DNA from: an uncultured Erythrobacter sp.
Lineage (GTDB): Bacteria; Pseudomonadota; Alphaproteobacteria; Sphingomonadales; Sphingomonadaceae
DNA: 64,000 nt
NCBI GenBank assembly: GCA_947502305.1
Contig: CANMZA010000002.1
Location: 587,041 to 651,040 of the forward strand
Direction: 5' to 3'
In this document: positions 30,001 through 38,290 of the stretch, in pieces
Numbering within the stretch: the stretch's first letter is position 1
How the letters are laid out: each line of letters starts with the position of its first letter
The notes under the pieces: model-generated
What the model was told of the DNA's origin: nothing
Database searches by the model: none
The model's input: the letters and a program-made list of their open reading frames with translations, nothing else
Made by a program: the position numbers and the translations under genes

Positions 30001-30567
30001 GCGCCGCTGGGCGGGATTTTCCTGGTCTGGGCCGTGGGTCAACCGCAATCGATGCCGGTTTATATTGGGGTGTTGCTGCTGCTGGGGATCGTTTCCAAAA
30101 ACTCAATCCTGCTGATTGATTTTGCGATTGAGGAAATGGCGGCCGGCACCGACAAATATAAGGCGATTATGGAGGCCGGGCATAAACGCGCGCAGCCCAT
30201 TGTGATGACAACGGTCGCGATGACCGCGGGCATGGTTCCGACGGCATTGTCGGGCGTGTTTGGATCGGGCGACGGTGCGTGGCGCGCGCCGATGGGCACG
30301 ATGGTGATCGGCGGGTTGATTGCCTCGACCTTGCTCACATTGTTGATTGTGCCCGCTGGCTTTAGCCTCGCCGATGGGATTGAACGGCGACTTGGACCGT
30401 GGCTGAGGGATAAATTGCTGACCTATCGCCCCGGCGATGATGGTCAGCCTATTCCCGAGGATCCGCATGCCGGGCCAGATATGCCAAACGGACCGCGGCC
30501 CGATGCACCGAAGCCAGCGGCGATGCCGGCGACTCGTTTGCCTCCGGGGGCTGAGCCTGCTGAATGA
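27064..30567 (+). CDS. RND-family efflux permease (AcrB-like) with extra central membrane region
   Basis: The protein is a proton-driven inner-membrane exporter. The usual halves are present: a first helix after SIRNPVIP, porter domains, and the helix-4 motif LVDDAIVEIENI with the proton-relay Asp pair. It is 1167 residues, about 120 longer than AcrB. The extra length is central (about residues 530-620), where three additional hydrophobic segments replace the short amphipathic linker before helix 7. The ATG at 27064 is chosen over a frame opening at 27013. It forms an operon with the adaptor. Confidence 0.92.
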   Translation: MNFRNISAWSIRNPVIPLVFFTALLLAGILSFARMDVVNNPDVEFPAVSVGISQPGAAPTEIENQITQRVESAVRSINGVASINSTASEGFSSTFIEFEIGTDPNDATAEVKNAVDSIRGSLPDGILEPRIQKEEISGGFLGIYAVEADDMTIEQLSWFIDDTVTKRLLAIEGMAEANRFAGVDREIEVILDISRMQAFGVTASQINSVLRQSNIDAAGGATEIGGTRQSVRVLGSSETAYDLSQQQIQLGDGRTIRLADVANVRDGFSERSSISKVRDKEVVNFAMSRAKGASDVTVFEEALSVIEDIEAENPGVRFIPLFNTVKYTEEQYTSSMAAMIEGAILAVIVVFFFLRDWRATLISSVAIPLSAIPTFWFMDLLGFNLNQLSLLALALVAGVLVDDAIVEIENIVRHMRMGKSAYQASIEAADEIGLPVVATSFCIVAVFLPVGLMPGISGQFFKNFGITVVVAVLMSLAVARMITPMLAAYFLRAKGHAEHGEGPMMDRYMGILGWTLEKAKAKEMRANIANVASQPAYFILSVLSALGAAYFITDSMLLAEDAAMLSILFGCIALLIAVPIAFFVGLLLTAMLGAVPGALMKSEGGFFGWAVFMMRRLWARMFDHRVWMLGVGVLALVLTLVLFAITPAQFQPVTDDNNSRVEIEMVPGTTLASTERVADEVASLLYEQPEVEVALERVRVGNASIYVTLADDRQKTSIEFERDLAPALAQFPDARVRFASQSGGFGSGRDMTIMLAGSDPVLLEQTATALVEQMRELDTLVAPRVSADVNRPEIIIKPRPSVAAELGVTTAALSQTIRIATLGEIEQNAARFSLSDRQIQISVKLPEESRESMTTIENLPVPTRFGGTVPLSRVAEISFGSGPTAIQRYNQNRRVLIGADLARGQIKGDVQAQIDALPILQDLPQGVARAVVGEDEWQAEMLNSLVIAILAGFFLVFAVLVLLYKRVMSPLVNMTSLLLAPLGGIFLVWAVGQPQSMPVYIGVLLLLGIVSKNSILLIDFAIEEMAAGTDKYKAIMEAGHKRAQPIVMTTVAMTAGMVPTALSGVFGSGDGAWRAPMGTMVIGGLIASTLLTLLIVPAGFSLADGIERRLGPWLRDKLLTYRPGDDGQPIPEDPHAGPDMPNGPRPDAPKPAAMPATRLPPGAEPAE

Positions 30568-30605
30568 CCCTTATTGTGCTGGCGGCTGTGATCGCCCTGC
30601 TCTAA
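30564..30605 (+). CDS. possible 13-residue hydrophobic leader peptide or microprotein
   Basis: An ATG inside the permease stop codon (ATGA) opens a frame of 13 codons, mostly Leu, Val, Ala and Ile (MTLIVLAAVIALL), ending in TAA 10 bp before the DUF445 gene. The arrangement would allow coupled reinitiation between the two large genes. It may be a membrane microprotein, a coupling device or chance; length alone gives little support. Confidence 0.25.
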   Translation: MTLIVLAAVIALL

Positions 30606-30615
30606 CCGGGCCGCT

Positions 30616-31983
30616 ATGAGCGAATCGCGTCCAAATTTGCCGGTTGGCGGCGTGCCCTTGATGTTTGGCGGTCAGCCGCTGAACGATGATCGCGCGCGGC
30701 GTATGCGTTGGACCGCGACGGGCATATTGGCGGCTATGGCGGTGCTGTTTTTCACCACGCATGGCTTGCTGGGTCAGCATCCCGCTTGGGGCTATGTCAA
30801 CGCCTTTGCAGAGGCCGCGATGGTTGGCGGTTTGGCCGATTGGTTTGCCGTCACCGCCTTGTTCCGCCACCCTTTAGGCATCCCGATCCCGCACACGGCG
30901 ATCATTCCGATGAACAAAGATCGGATTGCGGATACGATGGCGCAATTCCTTCAGGAAAATTTCCTCACCCCTGCCGTTGTCGCGCGGCGCATGGCGGGCA
31001 TGAATGTCGCGCGCGCGGTCGGCGATTTTCTCGTCGGTGCGCCGAAGGAAATTGGCTCGGACGCAGACGATACCGGTGCAGATAATAACGACCCAGCCAA
31101 TATCGACGCAGACGGGCCAGATGCGCGCGCCCGTATCACTGGCGGCGCCGCTGAATTGCTTGCCGAAGTGCTCGAATCGCTCGATCCGGACCGGCTTGGC
31201 AATCAGGTGCGATCGGGCCTTGGTGCGCAATTGGGTAAAATTGATATGTCGCCGTTGGTGGGCCGGATGCTCGAAAGCGCGATGGCGGACCGGCGGCATT
31301 TGCCCTTGATCGATGGCTTTGTTCGCTGGGCTGGGCTGACGCTGGAGGATAATGAGGACACGATCCGCAATATTATCCATGAGCGGGTGAATGGCGTTCT
31401 GCGGTGGGCGGGGTTGGATAAGACGATTTCGGGCAATGTTCTCGACGGCCTCTACAAATTGCTCGCCGAAGTGTTGGTCGACCCCGATCACCCACTGCGC
31501 AGCAAAGTGGAAGAAGGCCTCGAAAAACTGGCCCATGATTTGCAGCATGACCCCGAAACGCGCGAACGCGTTGAGGAGATGAAGCGCGATTTGATCGAAA
31601 ATCCTGCCGTGGCCGAATGGTGGATGGGCGTGTGGGAACGCATTCGCCAATCGCTGATCCGCCGCGCGCGAGAGCCTGACACCGGGTTGGGTACGGAAAT
31701 GCGCAAAGGCTTGGCCGATTTGGGCGGCGCTTTGAAACAGGATGAACGCCTGCAATTGCAGATCAACCGGTTTGCGCGCCGCACATTGGTTGGCATTGCG
31801 ACCCGTTATGGCGGTGAGATTGTCACCTTGGTTTCAGAGACCGTCAAACGCTGGGACGCGACAACGATCACCGGGCGGATTGAAAACGCCGTGGGCCGCG
31901 ATCTGCAATTCATCCGCATCAATGGCACTTTGGTGGGCGGTCTGGTTGGGATGACGCTGCATTTCATCACGTCGCTGATGTAA
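30616..31983 (+). CDS. DUF445 membrane-anchored protein
   Basis: The 455-residue protein fits the DUF445 (YjiN-like) family: an N-terminal hydrophobic segment (about 37-55), the motif GGLADWFAVTALFRHPLGIPIPHTAIIP, a long helical middle domain, and a C-terminal hydrophobic helix (GTLVGGLVGMTLHFI). Function is unknown. An Asp/Asn-rich insert (about residues 148-170) interrupts the helical region. It follows the RND permease closely and may be read through from that operon. Confidence 0.85.
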   Translation: MSESRPNLPVGGVPLMFGGQPLNDDRARRMRWTATGILAAMAVLFFTTHGLLGQHPAWGYVNAFAEAAMVGGLADWFAVTALFRHPLGIPIPHTAIIPMNKDRIADTMAQFLQENFLTPAVVARRMAGMNVARAVGDFLVGAPKEIGSDADDTGADNNDPANIDADGPDARARITGGAAELLAEVLESLDPDRLGNQVRSGLGAQLGKIDMSPLVGRMLESAMADRRHLPLIDGFVRWAGLTLEDNEDTIRNIIHERVNGVLRWAGLDKTISGNVLDGLYKLLAEVLVDPDHPLRSKVEEGLEKLAHDLQHDPETRERVEEMKRDLIENPAVAEWWMGVWERIRQSLIRRAREPDTGLGTEMRKGLADLGGALKQDERLQLQINRFARRTLVGIATRYGGEIVTLVSETVKRWDATTITGRIENAVGRDLQFIRINGTLVGGLVGMTLHFITSLM

Positions 31984-32076
31984 CGCTTTGCTCTGGGCGA
32001 GCCTTAAGCCGGGTCCCAAGACAGAGGCGTAGGTAGTGATCCGCTGAGTAGTAATGCGGGCGAACATTGTTCCAGC

Positions 32077-32637
32077 ATGGCCGTACTAAGCTCCACTATG
32101 GAAACACAGAAACCTGCACTTCGCCCACAGATCATCTCTCTTGCGAGAGGCGGTCAAGCGGTCATCAACGGCGCGCTTGTCACCGCCGATGCGGCCTGCA
32201 CGTTGGAGGTTGGATCAGGCGCATTCGTGTTCACCGGCCGATCCTTGTGGCGGGAACGTGATCCGATGCGCAATCCGCGAGAGGAGCTGTATTTCTCCCT
32301 GCTCGACGCCAGCACCAACACAAAACGCTTCGCCGCAGAGCGCTTTCGCCTCTTCACCCTGTTATCGCAAATCGTCGCGCAAGAACGAACGCATGAGGCG
32401 CAGGAGGAATGCGCCCTGTGCGCGGCGGCTTTGCTGTCTGGCGATACAGAAGAAGCAACGCGCAGCGCTGCGCGATTGGCGTCGAACCGGTATGGCGGCG
32501 CAGATCCTGCCATTCAGGCTTTGCCCGGTCAGCCCCGTGCTCGGCGAAATAGGGCCGAGACCATTCTTGCAAGAAGAGAAGGTTCTGCGCCGGGCCTAGC
32601 GACCAATCCGGTAGGTGATCGCAGTCCCATAAAATGA
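32077..32637 (+). CDS. orphan FlbT-like protein
   Basis: Residues about 15-125 resemble the FlbT family, which in Caulobacter acts post-transcriptionally on flagellin mRNA: a basic and Gly motif then VINGALVTAD, a beta-rich core ending in FTGRSLWRERDPM, then NPREELYFSLLDAS and a helical half. The C-terminal 40 residues are Arg-rich and probably disordered. Two ATGs (32077, 32098) are possible. The 3' end overlaps the convergent gene by 42 bp. No flagellar gene is in the window. The match is by eye and moderate. Confidence 0.55.
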   Translation: MAVLSSTMETQKPALRPQIISLARGGQAVINGALVTADAACTLEVGSGAFVFTGRSLWRERDPMRNPREELYFSLLDASTNTKRFAAERFRLFTLLSQIVAQERTHEAQEECALCAAALLSGDTEEATRSAARLASNRYGGADPAIQALPGQPRARRNRAETILARREGSAPGLATNPVGDRSPIK

Positions 32638-33552
32638 TCGCATCGGATTGCCGTCCGCATCGCGGGCCGGTTCAAACCGGGCATCCATCATCTCGCGGCA
32701 GGCGGGCGATTCCAATCGCCGTGTCTCGGTAGAATTTTCCAGATGGCAATCGGACACGCTGCCGTCGATCTCAACAATCGCGCGCATGCGAAAGATCGCT
32801 TGTTCGCCAAATGCCCGCGCCCTGCTTGGATATTGATCGACGATCCGCCGCACGATTGCCTCTTCATTGATCCAGCGCGGGCGGGTGTAGGCGGCGTGCT
32901 GTTCTGGGTCCAAACCCCAATCCCTCAGCAAATCTTGCGTGCAGGTGTTTAGCGCCTGAAAAGGCGGCATCATATCGCCGGTTTCAAAGGACAATACATG
33001 CCTGCCGCGCCGCATCACGACCCGGTCAATTGTGGCCGCTTCGCCCAAATCAATGCCTGCTCCGCTCAGCGCGGGCCGTTCACCGTCTCTGCCGATGGCA
33101 TAAGTCGCAAAGATGATCGCAGGGCCGATTGATGCGATATCGCCGCGCCGAAATTCGGTGTGCGCTGTCATCGGTTCATCGCGTTCCATCCCCATAAAGA
33201 TACGGTTGGCATTGCGAAACCGGCTGACTTCTGGCCCGGCCAGACTGACGCCGAATCCGCCGCCGGGGGAGGCTTGTTCAAAAAACAGCAAATGGCTGTT
33301 GTCATCCTGGCCGAACAGCCGCGCAAGGCGGCATTTGTTGGCACCAAAATCAATATTCCACGGGCCGTTTGCCTTCAGCACGATTGCGCCATCGCGGGCC
33401 GCCAAATCACCGGGAAATTCATCCTCCGCCATAGCGGGTGTAGCCAGCGCCCCAGCCAAAACAGTAGCCAGCAATGGTAACAGCGATTTCTCCAGTGATT
33501 TTTCCGGCACTGGCTGAGCCGAGTTCAGAATGCCCAAATTGATGCGCCCCAT
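32596..33552 (-). CDS. periplasmic protein with TonB C-terminal-like domain
   Basis: The 318-residue protein has a signal peptide (about 19-42, ending ATPAMAED). The last 90 residues resemble a TonB C-terminal domain: YPSRARAFGEQAIFRMRAIVEIDGSVSDC, followed by the RFEPARDADGNPM turn. There is no membrane anchor or proline-rich spacer, so it is not a normal energy transducer. Sphingomonads carry many such proteins of unknown role. The ATG at 33552 has a GGAGG site six bases upstream, lying inside the terminator hairpin of etfBA. Confidence 0.7.
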   Translation of the reverse strand: MGRINLGILNSAQPVPEKSLEKSLLPLLATVLAGALATPAMAEDEFPGDLAARDGAIVLKANGPWNIDFGANKCRLARLFGQDDNSHLLFFEQASPGGGFGVSLAGPEVSRFRNANRIFMGMERDEPMTAHTEFRRGDIASIGPAIIFATYAIGRDGERPALSGAGIDLGEAATIDRVVMRRGRHVLSFETGDMMPPFQALNTCTQDLLRDWGLDPEQHAAYTRPRWINEEAIVRRIVDQYPSRARAFGEQAIFRMRAIVEIDGSVSDCHLENSTETRRLESPACREMMDARFEPARDADGNPMRSFYGTAITYRIGR

Positions 33553-33588
33553 AAAAAACCTCCGCCGCGCAATGTAGCGCAGCGGAGG
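33553..33588 (-). terminator. etfBA terminator whose stem carries a Shine-Dalgarno site
   Basis: On the minus strand GCCTCCGC pairs with GCGGAGG (complement of 33559-33588, with inner GCGC pairs), followed by six T. It lies 45 nt after the etfA stop. The descending arm GGAGG is also the ribosome site for the gene starting at 33552. Confidence 0.75.
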
Positions 33589-33598
33589 CCTTTGACAA
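33571..33598 (-). promoter_or_regulatory. candidate promoter embedded in the etfBA terminator
   Basis: On the minus strand TTGTCA (33593-33598) and TACATT (33571-33576) are separated by 16 nt. The -10 element lies in the terminator loop, so a transcript starting here would include only the descending arm and leave the downstream ribosome site exposed. Confidence 0.4.
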
Positions 33599-33632
33599 TG
33601 TTCAGTTTTCTACAGGACTAAACGAGCGGGCC

Positions 33633-34565
33633 TTAGCCAAGTGCGCTCGTCAATTCTGGCACCGCGTTAAACAAATCTGCGACCAGACCGATATCCGCGA
33701 CTTGGAAAATCGGTGCGTCTTCGTCTTTGTTGATGGCGATGATGACTTTTGAATCTTTCATGCCCGCAAGGTGTTGGATCGCGCCGGAAATGCCGATGGC
33801 GATGTAAACCTCTGGTGCAACGATTTTGCCGGTCTGGCCGACTTGGTAATCGTTGGGGACATAACCCGCATCAACCGCAGCGCGCGAAGCGCCGATGGCC
33901 GCGCCGAGCTTGTCGGCAAGCGGGTTGATGATCGAATCGAAAGTCTCACTGTCCTTAAGCGCGCGGCCGCCGGACACGATGATTTTCGCGCTGGCCAATT
34001 CGGGGCGCTCGCTCTTGGCAACTTCGCGGCTGACGAAGCTGGATGTGCCCGCATCGCCCGATCCGGCAACGTCTTCGATGGCCGCCGAGCCGCCTTCTGG
34101 GGCTGCTTTGTCAAATGCAGTACCGCGTACAGTGATCACCAATTTGGGATCGCTGGATTCCACCGTTGCGATGGCGTTACCGGCATAGATTGGACGGGTG
34201 AATGTCTTGCCGCCTTCGACGGAAAGAATGTCGGAGATTTGCATCACATCGAGATGCGCGGCCACGCGCGGCGCGATGTTTTTGCCCGATGTGGTGGCAG
34301 GCGCGAGGAGAGCGTCATAGCCTTCCATCAATCCCGCGACGAGCGGTGCGACGTTTTCTGCCAAACCTTCGCCATAAGCGGCATCATCCGCCTTCAGCAC
34401 TTTGGCAACGCCAGCGATTTTCGCCGCTGCTTCTGCTGCGCCGCCGCAATCGCTGCCCGCAACCAAAGCGTGGACTTCGCCCAGTTTGGCCGCCGCAGTG
34501 ACAACCGCGAGTGTTGCGTCATTTACCGATGAATTGTCGTGTTCGACGAGAACCAGAGTGTTCAT
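33633..34565 (-). CDS. etfA: electron transfer flavoprotein alpha subunit
   Basis: EtfA binds FAD and with EtfB passes electrons from acyl-CoA dehydrogenases to ETF:ubiquinone oxidoreductase. The C-terminal FAD domain shows [23 protein letters not shown] and [16 protein letters not shown]; length is 310. It follows etfB after 33 bp. Electron carriers of this kind would serve the acyl-CoA dehydrogenase encoded at 62.2-63.4 kb. Confidence 0.97.
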   Translation of the reverse strand: MNTLVLVEHDNSSVNDATLAVVTAAAKLGEVHALVAGSDCGGAAEAAAKIAGVAKVLKADDAAYGEGLAENVAPLVAGLMEGYDALLAPATTSGKNIAPRVAAHLDVMQISDILSVEGGKTFTRPIYAGNAIATVESSDPKLVITVRGTAFDKAAPEGGSAAIEDVAGSGDAGTSSFVSREVAKSERPELASAKIIVSGGRALKDSETFDSIINPLADKLGAAIGASRAAVDAGYVPNDYQVGQTGKIVAPEVYIAIGISGAIQHLAGMKDSKVIIAINKDEDAPIFQVADIGLVADLFNAVPELTSALG

Positions 34566-34598
34566 GTCTGTCTATTCCTTTTCTGCTCAAAAAACCGC

Positions 34599-35345
34599 TT
34601 ACGCGATCCCGAGGGCTTTGATCTTTTCAACCAGCGCGGCGACGTCTTCGACCTTTTCACCGGCCTGACGGACGGGCGGTTCGGCGACATTCGTGGTGGT
34701 CAGGCGCGGGGCGATATCGACGCCGAAATCGGCAGGCGTTTTCGCATCGAGCGGTTTTTTCTTTGCCTTCATAATGTTCGGCAGCGACGCATAGCGCGGC
34801 TCATTCAGGCGCAAATCGGTGGTAACGATGGCAGGCATCGTCAGCTTGACCGTTTCCAGTCCGCCATCAATCTCGCGCTTCACCGTCACGCTGTCGCCAT
34901 CGACTTCGACTGTGTTGGCAAAGGTGCCTTGCGGGCGGCCCATCAATGCGGCGAGCATTTGACCGGTTTGGTTGCTGTCATCGCTGATTGATTGTTTGCC
35001 GAGCAAGACCAGGCCGGGCTGTTCTTCGTCTGCAATCGCTTTCAAGATTTTGGCAACAGCCAGCGGTTCGACCTCTTCGTCGGTTTCGACGAGGATCGCG
35101 CGGTCTGCGCCCATCGCAAGAGCGGTGCGTAGGGTTTCCTGCGCTTTGGCAGGACCAACCGAAACGGCGATGATTTCTTCGGCTTTGCCCGCTTCTTTGA
35201 TGCGAATCGCTTCTTCGACTGCGATCTCGTCAAACGGGTTCATGCTCATTTTGACATTGGCAAGATCTACGCCAGAGCCATCGGCCTTCACACGCGGTTT
35301 GACGTTGTAATCGATCACTCGCTTTACGGGCACGAGGATTTTCAT
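34599..35345 (-). CDS. etfB: electron transfer flavoprotein beta subunit
   Basis: The 248-residue beta subunit binds AMP and shapes the docking loop for dehydrogenases. [37 protein letters not shown] and the signature [32 protein letters not shown] region are clear. The ATG at 35345 has a GGAAGGA site. A large palindrome lies 31-75 bp upstream and may be the operator of the operon. Confidence 0.97.
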   Translation of the reverse strand: MKILVPVKRVIDYNVKPRVKADGSGVDLANVKMSMNPFDEIAVEEAIRIKEAGKAEEIIAVSVGPAKAQETLRTALAMGADRAILVETDEEVEPLAVAKILKAIADEEQPGLVLLGKQSISDDSNQTGQMLAALMGRPQGTFANTVEVDGDSVTVKREIDGGLETVKLTMPAIVTTDLRLNEPRYASLPNIMKAKKKPLDAKTPADFGVDIAPRLTTTNVAEPPVRQAGEKVEDVAALVEKIKALGIA

Positions 35346-35375
35346 CGGGACATCCTTCCTGTCATAACTATTCTC

Positions 35376-35420
35376 GCCCGGCCTAGCTTGCGTTTACGTA
35401 AACGTCAAGCTGGGCCGGGC
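35376..35420. promoter_or_regulatory. 45-bp palindrome with TTTACGTAAA core, candidate operator of etfBA
   Basis: GCCCGGCC (35376-35383) and GGCCGGGC (35413-35420) flank AGCTTG...CAAGCT, with perfect CGTTTACGTAAACG (35391-35404) in the centre. The core resembles operators of MerR-type LiuR regulators of branched-chain and acyl-CoA catabolism. It sits in the divergent promoter region of etfB and the gene starting at 35519. Confidence 0.6.
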
Positions 35421-35518
35421 TGCTTCTATCATGCAATGCGTTTGCGCATTTCGGGTTCCGCCTTGCCAATATCACGCCCACTCGTCCATCATCTTTAATG
35501 CAAGGCAAGGAGGGTTTG

Positions 35519-36055
35519 ATGAAACAGTTTGGACGCGCCGCAAGTGGCCCAGTGATATTGGCATCCGCCTTAGCGTTAGCGTTGAGCGCGTCGCTAAGCG
35601 CGCAGGAAACGCGCGTGGGTGAAGAAGGGTTTGAATCTCCCCCGGCGGATTTGTCGCAAATGGATTGGCTGGTCGGTCAATGGTCCGGCGAAGGGATTGG
35701 CGGCGCACCCGCAATGGAAAGCTGGCTGCCGCCAACCGGGGGCACGATGATTGGCACCTTCGTTCAGGAAACGGAAGGCGGCGCGATCATGTTCACCGAA
35801 CATATGTATTTGATGGAAGAGGCGGGCTCGGTTGTCCTGCGCCTTAAACATTTCAACGCCGATCTGACCGGGTGGGAGGAGAAGGATGAGATGCTCACCT
35901 TCCGCCTTGTCGCAGTGGAGCCATGCGCGGCCTATTTTAACGCGCTGACTTTGCGCTGCGCCGATGCAGACGCGCCCGGCGTCGGGCTTGTCGCAGCCGT
36001 GCGGATGCAATCAGGCGGGGAATTGCTGTTTCAATTCACCCGCCTGGAACAATAG
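35519..36055 (+). CDS. secreted DUF6265-like protein
   Basis: The 178-residue product has a signal peptide (PVILASALALALSASLSAQE) and a small beta-barrel-like domain beginning with QMDWLVGQWSGEGIGG, a pattern of the DUF6265/THAP4-like lipocalin-fold group. Function is unknown. The start at 35519 has an AAGGAGG site 6 nt upstream. It is divergent from etfBA, sharing the palindromic region, and converges with sucC. Confidence 0.72.
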   Translation: MKQFGRAASGPVILASALALALSASLSAQETRVGEEGFESPPADLSQMDWLVGQWSGEGIGGAPAMESWLPPTGGTMIGTFVQETEGGAIMFTEHMYLMEEAGSVVLRLKHFNADLTGWEEKDEMLTFRLVAVEPCAAYFNALTLRCADADAPGVGLVAAVRMQSGGELLFQFTRLEQ

Positions 36056-36062
36056 TCTGAGA

Positions 36063-37277
36063 TTAAGCCGCTTGCTTTACCTCTGCGACGATTTTCTTCG
36101 CTGCATCACCCAAATCGTCCGCCGCCACGATGGGCAGGCCGGAATTGGCGAGGATTTCTTTACCAGCGGCCACATTCGTGCCCTCTAGGCGCACAACCAA
36201 TGGCACGGACAGGTTCACTTCCTTAGCGGCCTGAACAATGCCGTCGGCGATAATGTCGCATTTCATGATGCCGCCAAAGATATTGACGAGGATGCCTTCG
36301 ACAGCCGGATCTTTCAGGATGATCTTGAACGCTGCGGTGACTTTTTCGGTCGTTGCGCCGCCGCCTACATCGAGGAAGTTGGCTGGGAAGGCGCCGTTGA
36401 GCTTGATGATATCCATCGTCGCCATCGCCAAACCGGCACCATTGACCATGCAACCGATGTTTCCATCGAGCTTGATGTAAGCGAGATCATATTCAGACGC
36501 TTCGACTTCTGCTGGGTCTTCCTCTGTTTCGTCTCGCATCGCCTCGATGGCGGGGTGGCGGTACAATGCGTTGCCGTCAAAGCTCATTTTCGTGTCGAGC
36601 ACGAGTAAATCGGCATTCCCGTCGGCGTCAGCCTTGGTTTCGACCAGCGGGTTAATCTCGAGCATTTCGCAATCGCTCGACATAAAGGCGCCGTAAAGCT
36701 GCGCAGCAAGTTTCTGGCACTTCTTGTTCAGAGCGCCGCTCAATTTCAGCGCAAAGGCAACCGCGCGGCCATGATGCGGCAAGAACCCTTGTGCGGGGTC
36801 GATCGTGATCGTTGTGATCAATTCCGGCGTGTTATGCGCCACGTCTTCGATGTCCATGCCGCCTTCGGTGGAGGCAACCATCGCAACCTGACCGCTGGCC
36901 CGGTCGACCAGCATGGCGAGGTAATATTCGCTTTCGATATCAACGCCGTCGGTCACATAGAGGCGGTTGACCTGCTTGCCCTCATCACCGGTTTGGATCG
37001 TGACCAGCGTGTTGCCGAGCATGTCTTTGGCATCCGATTCGACATCTTCGATGCTTTTCGCCAGGCGCACGCCGCCTTTTGCATCTTCGGGCAATTCTTT
37101 GAACTTACCCTTGCCGCGTCCACCAGCGTGGATCTGCGCCTTCACCACGTAAAGCGGGCCGGGCAATTTCTTCGCCGCGGCAACCGCTTCTTCAACCGTA
37201 AGTGCGGCATGACCCGCCGGGATCGCCAGCCCGTGTTCTTTGAGCAATTCTTTGGCCTGATATTCATGGACGTTCAT
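36063..37277 (-). CDS. sucC: succinyl-CoA synthetase beta subunit
   Basis: SucC binds ATP or GTP and succinate in the TCA cycle ligase. The ATP-grasp N-terminus [34 protein letters not shown] and the C-terminal CoA-ligase domain [10 protein letters not shown] and [10 protein letters not shown] are present. At 404 residues it carries a few extra residues compared with E. coli (388). The partner sucD is not adjacent, which differs from the usual sucCD operon. Confidence 0.96.
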   Translation of the reverse strand: MNVHEYQAKELLKEHGLAIPAGHAALTVEEAVAAAKKLPGPLYVVKAQIHAGGRGKGKFKELPEDAKGGVRLAKSIEDVESDAKDMLGNTLVTIQTGDEGKQVNRLYVTDGVDIESEYYLAMLVDRASGQVAMVASTEGGMDIEDVAHNTPELITTITIDPAQGFLPHHGRAVAFALKLSGALNKKCQKLAAQLYGAFMSSDCEMLEINPLVETKADADGNADLLVLDTKMSFDGNALYRHPAIEAMRDETEEDPAEVEASEYDLAYIKLDGNIGCMVNGAGLAMATMDIIKLNGAFPANFLDVGGGATTEKVTAAFKIILKDPAVEGILVNIFGGIMKCDIIADGIVQAAKEVNLSVPLVVRLEGTNVAAGKEILANSGLPIVAADDLGDAAKKIVAEVKQAA

Positions 37278-37427
37278 CGCAGTGTGATCCCTTTAATTCT
37301 GTTTGCGCGCATTCGCAGTGTCACGCGCATGGGGAGAGGTTGTTTGCAAAGCGCCTAAGCACGGATTGGCCCCCTTGAAAAGTGCGTAAGCACCCGTCAG
37401 GACAGCGCATCGCAGGAATGGTCAAAA

Positions 37428-38204
37428 ATGATAGATCGGGATCGGTTTCAAGAAATAGTGCGCGAAGCGGGTCGGATCGCCCATTCGCGCTGGCCCGGTG
37501 ACGGCCACACGCTGAAGAGTTGGGATAAGACGCCGGGCAATCCGGTGAGCGAATCTGACCTTGCGGTGGATGCATTTTTGCGCCGTGAATTGGCGCGCTT
37601 GCTGCCGTCTGCGGCGTGGCTTTCGGAAGAAACCGCCGATGATAAGAATCGCACGAAAAGCGACCTGATCTGGGTTGTGGACCCGATTGATGGCACGCGC
37701 GATTTTGTGCGCGGGCGTCCGGGCTGGGCGGTGTCGGTGGCTTTGGTCAGCAGCGGGCGGCCTTTGATCGGCATGCTCGCCGCCCCTGCGCGCGATGAAG
37801 AATGGTTTTCCGTCGCAGGCCAAGGGGCGACGTTGAACAAGCGCCCCCTAAAAGCCAGCACGCGCGCGGAATTTTCCGGCGCCCGTGTGCCAACCGATCA
37901 ATTGCCGAGCGCGGATTCGGATTTGGTCATGGTTGAAAAACCCAATTCAATTGCATTGAGGATCGCAATGGTCGCGGATGACCGCGCTGATTTGCTCGCA
38001 ACCTTGCGCTGGGGTTTCGAATGGGATGTTGCCGCCGCGACGTTGATCGCGCGAGAGGCCGGGGCGAGCGTGTCAGACGCTTTTGGCAAACCGCTGGGTT
38101 ACAACAAACACGATCCGCGCGATTTTGGTGTGCTTGTAACATCGCCGCATATCCATGCAGAGGCGGTGGCGCGCTTGGCTGACCGGGCGAAGCAGCTGAA
38201 ATAG
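37428..38204 (+). CDS. inositol monophosphatase-family phosphatase, CysQ-like
   Basis: The 258-residue enzyme has the Mg-binding motifs WVVDPIDGTRDFVRG (about 83-97), SEET near 66 and WDVAA near 195 of the IMPase/FBPase superfamily. CysQ-like members hydrolyse 3'-phosphoadenosine 5'-phosphate; inositol phosphate activity is an alternative. It is divergent from sucC by 150 bp and followed by a bidirectional terminator. Confidence 0.88.
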   Translation: MIDRDRFQEIVREAGRIAHSRWPGDGHTLKSWDKTPGNPVSESDLAVDAFLRRELARLLPSAAWLSEETADDKNRTKSDLIWVVDPIDGTRDFVRGRPGWAVSVALVSSGRPLIGMLAAPARDEEWFSVAGQGATLNKRPLKASTRAEFSGARVPTDQLPSADSDLVMVEKPNSIALRIAMVADDRADLLATLRWGFEWDVAAATLIAREAGASVSDAFGKPLGYNKHDPRDFGVLVTSPHIHAEAVARLADRAKQLK

Positions 38205-38239
38205 AGCGAAACCGCTCAGACAAACAAACCGCTGAAACG

Positions 38240-38270
38240 AAAAAGGCCGGCCCATGGGGACCGGCCTTTT
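38240..38270. terminator. bidirectional intrinsic terminator
   Basis: AAAAAGGCCGG (38240-38250) pairs with CCGGCCTTTT (38261-38270) over a 10-nt loop, between two convergent genes. A- and T-runs on both sides permit termination in both directions. Confidence 0.88.
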
Positions 38271-38290
38271 CAAACACTATTTGCAGCTTA

